Shown piece by piece: positions 59,979-64,000 of a stretch of 64,000 nt of DNA. How positions within the stretch are numbered: position 1 is the stretch's first letter; the number at the start of each line of letters is the position of its first letter. Both the position numbers and the translations under genes were made by a program. This DNA comes from Olsenella_K sp036454645. Its GTDB lineage: Bacteria; Actinomycetota; Coriobacteriia; Coriobacteriales; Atopobiaceae. A model generated the notes under the pieces. That model worked only from the letters and a program-made list of their open reading frames with translations. It searched no databases and was not told the origin of the DNA. The stretch covers positions 1-64,000 of the forward strand of contig JAZHSQ010000005.1 of the NCBI GenBank assembly GCA_036454645.1. The letters run 5' to 3'.

Positions 59979-60683
59979 CTACTCGGCCATGAAGTCGCGG
60001 GTCACGCTCGGGTCGACCTTGATGCCAGGGCCCATCGTCGAGGAGACCACGACGGACTTGACGTACTTGCCCTTGGCGCTCGAGGGCTTGACGCGCAGCA
60101 GCTCGGTCAGCAGGGCGCCGTAGTTCTCCACGAGCTTCTCGGTGTCGAAGGACGCCTTGCCCATGGGGACGTGGCAGATGCCGTAGCGGTCGGCGCGGTA
60201 CTCGACGCGGCCGGCCTTGAGCTCCTTGGCCATCTTCTCGACGTCCATGGTGACGGTGCCGAGCTTGGGGTTCGGCATGAGACCGCGGGGGCCGAGGACG
60301 CGGCCGAGGCGGCCGACCTTGCCCATCATGTTCGGCGTCGCGATGGCGGCGTCGAAGTCGATGTTGCCCTTCTGGACCTGCTCGACGAGGTCGTCGGACC
60401 CGACGATGTCCGCGCCGGCGGCCTTGGCCTCGTCGGCCTTGGCGCCCTCGGCGAAGACCGCCACGCGGACGCTCTTGCCGGTGCCGTTGGGCAGGCTGAT
60501 GGAGCCGCGGATGTTCTGGTCGGCCTTGCGGGTGTCGACGCCAAGGCGGATGGCCACCTCGATGGTCTCGTCGAACTTGGCGCTGGCGAGCTCCTTCACG
60601 AGGGCCATGGCGGCCTTCGGGGCGTAGAGCCTCTTCTCGACCTTCTCGGACGCGTTGTTGTACTTCTTGCCGTGCTTCGCCAT
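59979..60683 (-). CDS. rplA: Large ribosomal subunit protein uL1
   Basis: 234 residues from ATG at 60683 behind CAGGAGG. The two-domain L1-stalk protein has MGKVGRLGRVLGPRGLMPNPKLGTVT near residues 118-143, which is the rRNA/mRNA-binding signature. In E. coli it represses rplKA by binding the rplK leader. Confidence 0.97.
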   Translation of the reverse strand: MAKHGKKYNNASEKVEKRLYAPKAAMALVKELASAKFDETIEVAIRLGVDTRKADQNIRGSISLPNGTGKSVRVAVFAEGAKADEAKAAGADIVGSDDLVEQVQKGNIDFDAAIATPNMMGKVGRLGRVLGPRGLMPNPKLGTVTMDVEKMAKELKAGRVEYRADRYGICHVPMGKASFDTEKLVENYGALLTELLRVKPSSAKGKYVKSVVVSSTMGPGIKVDPSVTRDFMAE

Positions 60684-60770
60684 TCTCTTACCTCCTGTGG
60701 TCACAGGGCGGCGTGGCCCTCCCACATAGGCGCCCCTGGGGGCGCAGGATGAAACTGCGAGCAGCGCAGG

Positions 60771-61199
60771 CTACTCGGCAATGGTGACGCCCATGGAGCG
60801 GGCGGTACCGGCGACGATCCTCTTGGCGGCCTCGATGTCGTTGGCGTTGAGGTCCGGCATCTTGATCTCGGCGATCTTGGTGAGCTGCTCCTGGGTGAGC
60901 TGGCCGACCTTGTCGCGCTGCGGGACGCCCGAGCCGCTCTTGAGGCCGAGCTCCTTCTTGATCAGCTGGGCCGCGGGAGGGGTCTTGGTGATGAAGGTGA
61001 AGGAGCGATCCTCGTAGACCGTGATCTCGACCGGGATGATGTCCCCGGCCTTGTCCTTGGTCTCGGCGTTGAACTGCTGGCAGAACTGCATGATGTTGAC
61101 CTGCGCGGCGCCGAGGGCGGGGCCGACGGGAGGCGCGGGGTTGGCCTGGCCGGCAGGGATCTGGAGCTTGATGAAGTGCACTACCTTCTTTGCGGGCAT
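60771..61199 (-). CDS. rplK: Large ribosomal subunit protein uL11
   Basis: 142 residues from ATG at 61199 with AGGAGG upstream; an earlier ATG at 61226 lacks a site. The N-terminal domain IPAGQANPAPPVGPALGAAQVNIMQF is the thiostrepton-region proline-rich segment. It is needed for stringent response activation by RelA. A GCGCCCC/GGGGCGC hairpin (60730-60745) lies between it and rplA. Confidence 0.97.
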   Translation of the reverse strand: MPAKKVVHFIKLQIPAGQANPAPPVGPALGAAQVNIMQFCQQFNAETKDKAGDIIPVEITVYEDRSFTFITKTPPAAQLIKKELGLKSGSGVPQRDKVGQLTQEQLTKIAEIKMPDLNANDIEAAKRIVAGTARSMGVTIAE

Positions 61200-61298
61200 G
61201 TTCCCTCCTAGGGACTCGTTGCTCAAACGAAGCTATGTCGCTGCCAGGCACAGAGAAGCATTCCTCACCGAATCAGTGGCTGGCAAGGTTGACCTTTG
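61200..61298 (-). promoter_or_regulatory. rplK leader region, possible L1 target
   Basis: A 99-bp gap with a TGCCAG/CTGGCA stem enclosing GGTGAGGAATGC on the minus strand. Its position corresponds to the L1-binding leader of other bacteria. The assignment is positional. Confidence 0.3.
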
Positions 61299-61865
61299 TT
61301 ACTCCAGGACGGTGACCTGGTCGAGGGTCAGCTCCACGGGGGTCTCGCGGCCGAAGATCATGAGCATGACCTTGACCTTGCCGGCCTCCAGGTTGACCTC
61401 GCTGACCTGGCCGTCGAAGTCCGCCAGCGGGCCGGAGACGACCTTGATGGCCTGGCCGACCTCGAGGTTGGTCGAGGTGCGCTTGGGCGTGTCCTGCTGC
61501 TTGGGGCCGGCGTTGCCGGAGCGGCGCATGATCTTGTCGTACTCGGAGCGGCGCAGCGGCATCGGCGTGCCGTCGATGCCGACGAAGCCGGTGACGCCGG
61601 GCGTGTTGCGCACGACGGCCCAGGTGTTGTCGTCCACCTTGCGGTGGTCGGCCTCGATGTGGACGAGGACGTAGCCCGGGAAGACCTTGGACTCCTTGGT
61701 GGTGCGCTCGCCACCGTCCTTGATCTCCGTGACCTCCTCCATCGGGATCTGGATGTTGTCGATCTTGTCCTCGAGGTTGTAGGTCTCGATCCGGTGCTCG
61801 AGATCGGTCTTAACCTTGTTCTCGTAGCCGGAATAGGTGTGAAGGACGAACCAACGCTTAGGCAT
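61299..61865 (-). CDS. nusG: Transcription termination/antitermination factor NusG
   Basis: 188 residues from ATG at 61865 after GAGGGGG. NGN domain (KRWFVLHTYSGYENKVKTDL, about 3-22, to VRNTPGVTGFVG) and C-terminal KOW domain (LEVGQAIKVVSGPLADFDGQV). It binds RNA polymerase and couples it to S10 or Rho. It follows secE by 2 bp. Confidence 0.97.
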   Translation of the reverse strand: MPKRWFVLHTYSGYENKVKTDLEHRIETYNLEDKIDNIQIPMEEVTEIKDGGERTTKESKVFPGYVLVHIEADHRKVDDNTWAVVRNTPGVTGFVGIDGTPMPLRRSEYDKIMRRSGNAGPKQQDTPKRTSTNLEVGQAIKVVSGPLADFDGQVSEVNLEAGKVKVMLMIFGRETPVELTLDQVTVLE

Positions 61866-61867
61866 TT

Positions 61868-62248
61868 CTACCCCCTCAAGCTCGTGAACGCGACGAGCCC
61901 CGCCACGAAGCCCGTGTCGACGAGCCACACGCAGACGCCGAAGACGACGAGCATGGCGATGACGGCGAGCGAGTAGTTGCGCAGCTCGGTGCGGGAGGGC
62001 CAGACGACCTGGTGCATCTCGACGCGCACGTCCTTGAAGTAGCTGGACACGCGGGAGAAGACGCCCCTCTTCTTTTTCTTCTCCGCACCCTTGCGGGAAG
62101 GTGCCGAACTCTTGCTGGCCTTCTTCACGTCTGCGCCCTTTTCCGGGGCGGCGGCGACGCCGGACGCCTCATGGAGGGCCTCCAGCTCGGCGCGCTCCTG
62201 CTGCCGCGCCTTGCGGGCCGCCCTCTTGTTGCGTTCTTTCTTGGCCAT
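61868..62248 (-). CDS. secE: Preprotein translocase subunit SecE
   Basis: 126 residues: a long basic and Ala/Lys-rich cytoplasmic N-terminus (1-65), the amphipathic helix SYFKDVRVEMHQVVWPSRTEL and one membrane helix (about 92-115). Partner of SecY. ATG at 62248 follows AGGAGG. The N-terminal extension is much longer than the minimal SecE. Confidence 0.95.
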   Translation of the reverse strand: MAKKERNKRAARKARQQERAELEALHEASGVAAAPEKGADVKKASKSSAPSRKGAEKKKKRGVFSRVSSYFKDVRVEMHQVVWPSRTELRNYSLAVIAMLVVFGVCVWLVDTGFVAGLVAFTSLRG

Positions 62249-62318
62249 CCGTGCACCTCCTAAAACCTGTATTCATAGAAACCGGCTAACCCCGAAGGGA
62301 AAGCCGGTGGTCAAAAGC

Positions 62319-62394
62319 TGGCACGCCAGGAAGGATTCGAACCCTCAACAAACGGTTTTGGAGACCGCCGCTCTACCATTGGAGCTACTGGCGT
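62319..62394 (-). tRNA. trnW: tRNA-Trp (CCA anticodon)
   Basis: A complete cloverleaf: acceptor ACGCCAG/CTGGCGT, anticodon loop CTCCAAA with anticodon CCA, T-arm GGGTTCGAATCC, discriminator G and an encoded 3' CCA. It lies between rpmG and secE, a common site for this tRNA. Its charging level is what the ECF leader at 22892-22966 would sense. A CCGGCT/AGCCGG hairpin (62282-62307) follows before secE. Confidence 0.96.
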
Positions 62395-62408
62395 AGGTGG
62401 AAACTAGT

Positions 62409-62558
62409 TTAGCGCGTTTCCTTGTGCACGGTGTGCTTCTGGCACCACGGGCAATACTTCTTCATCTCAAGACGCTCGGGGTTGTTGGCCTTGTTCTTGG
62501 TGATGGTGTAATTGCGACGCTTGCACTCGGTGCATGCGAGAGTAACCATTGTACGCAT
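62409..62558 (-). CDS. rpmG: Large ribosomal subunit protein bL33
   Basis: 49 residues from ATG at 62558, with ACAGGAGG upstream. Two CxxC pairs (TLACTEC, KYCPWC) make the zinc-binding form. First gene of the unit rpmG, tRNA-Trp, secE, nusG, rplK, rplA. Confidence 0.95.
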   Translation of the reverse strand: MRTMVTLACTECKRRNYTITKNKANNPERLEMKKYCPWCQKHTVHKETR

Positions 62559-62615
62559 GAGTCCTCCTGTATGGCAACCGCGAGCAAGACCACCTCGCCC
62601 GTGGCACGGGTAAAG

Positions 62616-62645
62616 AACTTACCATTCTGGCGTGGGGCCTGTCAA
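62616..62645 (-). promoter_or_regulatory. rpmG promoter
   Basis: -35 TTGACA (62640-62645), 18-bp spacer, -10 TAAGTT (62616-62621), minus strand, about 50 bases ahead of the rpmG start. Confidence 0.82.
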
Positions 62646-62733
62646 ACCCCAACGGCATCAAACTCGGCGCGCCTACAAAACGTTCAAATATGAGTCGGCG
62701 CGCGGTCTGCGCCCGTGGCGTCAGGCGCCCATG

Positions 62734-62765
62734 AAAAAGGCCCGGCACCTCACGGTACCGGGCCT
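62734..62765 (-). terminator. Terminator after tuf
   Basis: A 12-bp stem AGGCCCGGTACC/GGTGCCGGGCCT (one G-T pair) with a GTGA loop and TTTTT on the minus strand, about 20 bases after the tuf stop. Confidence 0.9.
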
Positions 62766-62785
62766 CGCAGCTCTAATGGCTCAGG

Positions 62786-63991
62786 CTACTCGACGATCGT
62801 GGAGACACGGCCATCGCCGACGGTGTGGCCGCCCTCGCGGATTGCGAAGCGCAGGCCCTCCTCCATGGCGATCGGGTGAATCAGGTCGCAGGAGATGGTG
62901 ACGTGGTCACCCGGCATGGCCATCTCGACCTTGTTGCCGTCCTTGTCGGTCAGCTCGTAGATGTCACCAGTGACGTCCGTGGTGCGGAAGTAGAACTGGG
63001 GACGATAGCCAGAGAAGAACGGGGTGTGACGGCCACCCTCCTCCTTGGTGAGGACGTAAATCTCACCGGTGAACTTGTGGTGAGGCGTAACGGAGCCGGG
63101 CTTGCAGATGACCTGGCCGCGCTCGATGTCCTCGCGACGAATGCCGCGGAGCAGGATGCCGACGTTGTCGCCAGCCTCGCAGAAGTCGAGCGTCTTGCGG
63201 AACATCTCGATGCCGGTGGCGGTGGACTTCTGGGTGTCCTTGATGCCGACGATCTCGACCGGGTCGTTGAGGTTCAGGACGCCGCGCTCGACACGGCCGG
63301 TCGCGACGGTACCACGGCCGGAGATGGTCATGACGTCCTCGATGGCCATCAGGAACGGCTTCTCGTCGTCACGGGCGGGCGTCGGGATGTAGGAGTCGAC
63401 GGTGTGCATGAGCTCGATGATGGAGTCGACCCACTTCTGCTCGCCGTTGAGGGCGCCGAGGGCGGAGCCACGGATGATCGGCATGTTGTCGCCATCGTAG
63501 CCGTACTCGGTGAGAAGGTCGCGGGTCTCCATTTCGACAAGGTCGATGAGCTCCTCGTCGTCGACCATGTCGCACTTGTTCAGGAAGACGACGATGTACT
63601 TGACGCCGACCTGACGGGCGAGAAGGATGTGCTCGCGGGTCTGGGCCATCGGGCCGTCGGTGGCGGCGATGACGAGGATGGCGCCATCCATCTGAGCAGC
63701 GCCGGAGATCATGTTCTTGATGTAGTCGGCGTGGCCGGGGCAGTCGACGTGGGCGTAGTGGCGCTCCCAGGTCTCATACTCCTCGTGAGCGACGGAGATG
63801 GTGATGCCGCGCTGACGCTCCTCGGGAGCCTTGTCGATGTCCTCGAAGGGGACGAACGTCGCCTTGCAGCCCTCGGTCTCAGAGAGAACCTTGGTGATAG
63901 CGGCGGTAAGGGTGGTCTTACCGTGGTCAACGTGACCAATCGTTCCGATGTTTACGTGAGGCTTCGAACGATCAAACTTCTCCTTGGCCAT
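62786..63991 (-). CDS. tuf: Elongation factor Tu
   Basis: 401 residues, complete, starting 9 bases from the right edge. G1 GHVDHGKTTL (about 19-28), G3 DCPGHADY, G4 NKCD, then domains 2 and 3 ending in GGHTVGDGRVSTIVE. It delivers aminoacyl-tRNA to the ribosome. It is unlinked from fusA here and ends with its own terminator. Its promoter is outside the window. Confidence 0.97.
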   Translation of the reverse strand: MAKEKFDRSKPHVNIGTIGHVDHGKTTLTAAITKVLSETEGCKATFVPFEDIDKAPEERQRGITISVAHEEYETWERHYAHVDCPGHADYIKNMISGAAQMDGAILVIAATDGPMAQTREHILLARQVGVKYIVVFLNKCDMVDDEELIDLVEMETRDLLTEYGYDGDNMPIIRGSALGALNGEQKWVDSIIELMHTVDSYIPTPARDDEKPFLMAIEDVMTISGRGTVATGRVERGVLNLNDPVEIVGIKDTQKSTATGIEMFRKTLDFCEAGDNVGILLRGIRREDIERGQVICKPGSVTPHHKFTGEIYVLTKEEGGRHTPFFSGYRPQFYFRTTDVTGDIYELTDKDGNKVEMAMPGDHVTISCDLIHPIAMEEGLRFAIREGGHTVGDGRVSTIVE

Positions 63992-64000
63992 GCGCCGTCC

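Overview
The window is about two thirds GC and carries core housekeeping genes plus an NfnAB-type transhydrogenase. Gene content and order suggest an anaerobic high-GC Gram-positive of the class Coriobacteriia, plausibly the Olsenella/Atopobium group. The genus is a guess. No mobile element, CRISPR array or rRNA was seen.

Layout, nearly all on the minus strand. 1-1118: a partial homocysteine-methyltransferase-like gene running off the left edge, coupled to a DtxR/MntR-type regulator. 1333-9705: murA and the complete F1Fo ATP synthase operon (atpI-like, B, E, F, H, A, G, D, C). 10013-13850: upp, tsaC, prmC, prfA. 13985-19405: an FAD oxidoreductase on the minus strand, divergent from a plus-strand run of a trigger-factor-like protein, pth and nfnA-nfnB. 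19559-22966: an ECF transporter (T, fused A-A', S) preceded by a Trp-codon leader peptide and an intrinsic terminator, so it is probably a tryptophan importer under ribosome-mediated attenuation. 23155-25285: a GT2 glycosyltransferase and truA. 25401-41368: the alpha, spc and S10 ribosomal clusters with rpoA, infA, map, adk and secY. 41580-46414: an envelope-glycosylation module (YfhO-like, ChbG/YdjC-like, CsbB/GtrB-like) lying between rplC and rpsJ, so the S10 operon is split. 46697-50053: rpsJ, fusA, rpsG, rpsL. 50429-63991: rpoC, rpoB, rplL, rplJ, rplA, rplK, nusG, secE, tRNA-Trp, rpmG and tuf.

Most striking observations. (1) RpoC ends in an extra helix-hairpin-helix module closely resembling the C-terminal domain of the RNA polymerase alpha subunit, with most UP-element contact residues retained. 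(2) The ECF operon has a complete trp-type attenuator. (3) Ribosomal protein S12 has Arg at residue 88, the position of classical streptomycin-resistance substitutions. (4) RpoB has a longer fork-loop-2 segment. (5) A CsbB/YfhO-like glycosylation module splits the S10 cluster. Promoters with good -35/-10 boxes precede rpsL, rplC, rpoB, rplJ, rpmG and the ECF leader, and most units end in strong GC-rich hairpins.
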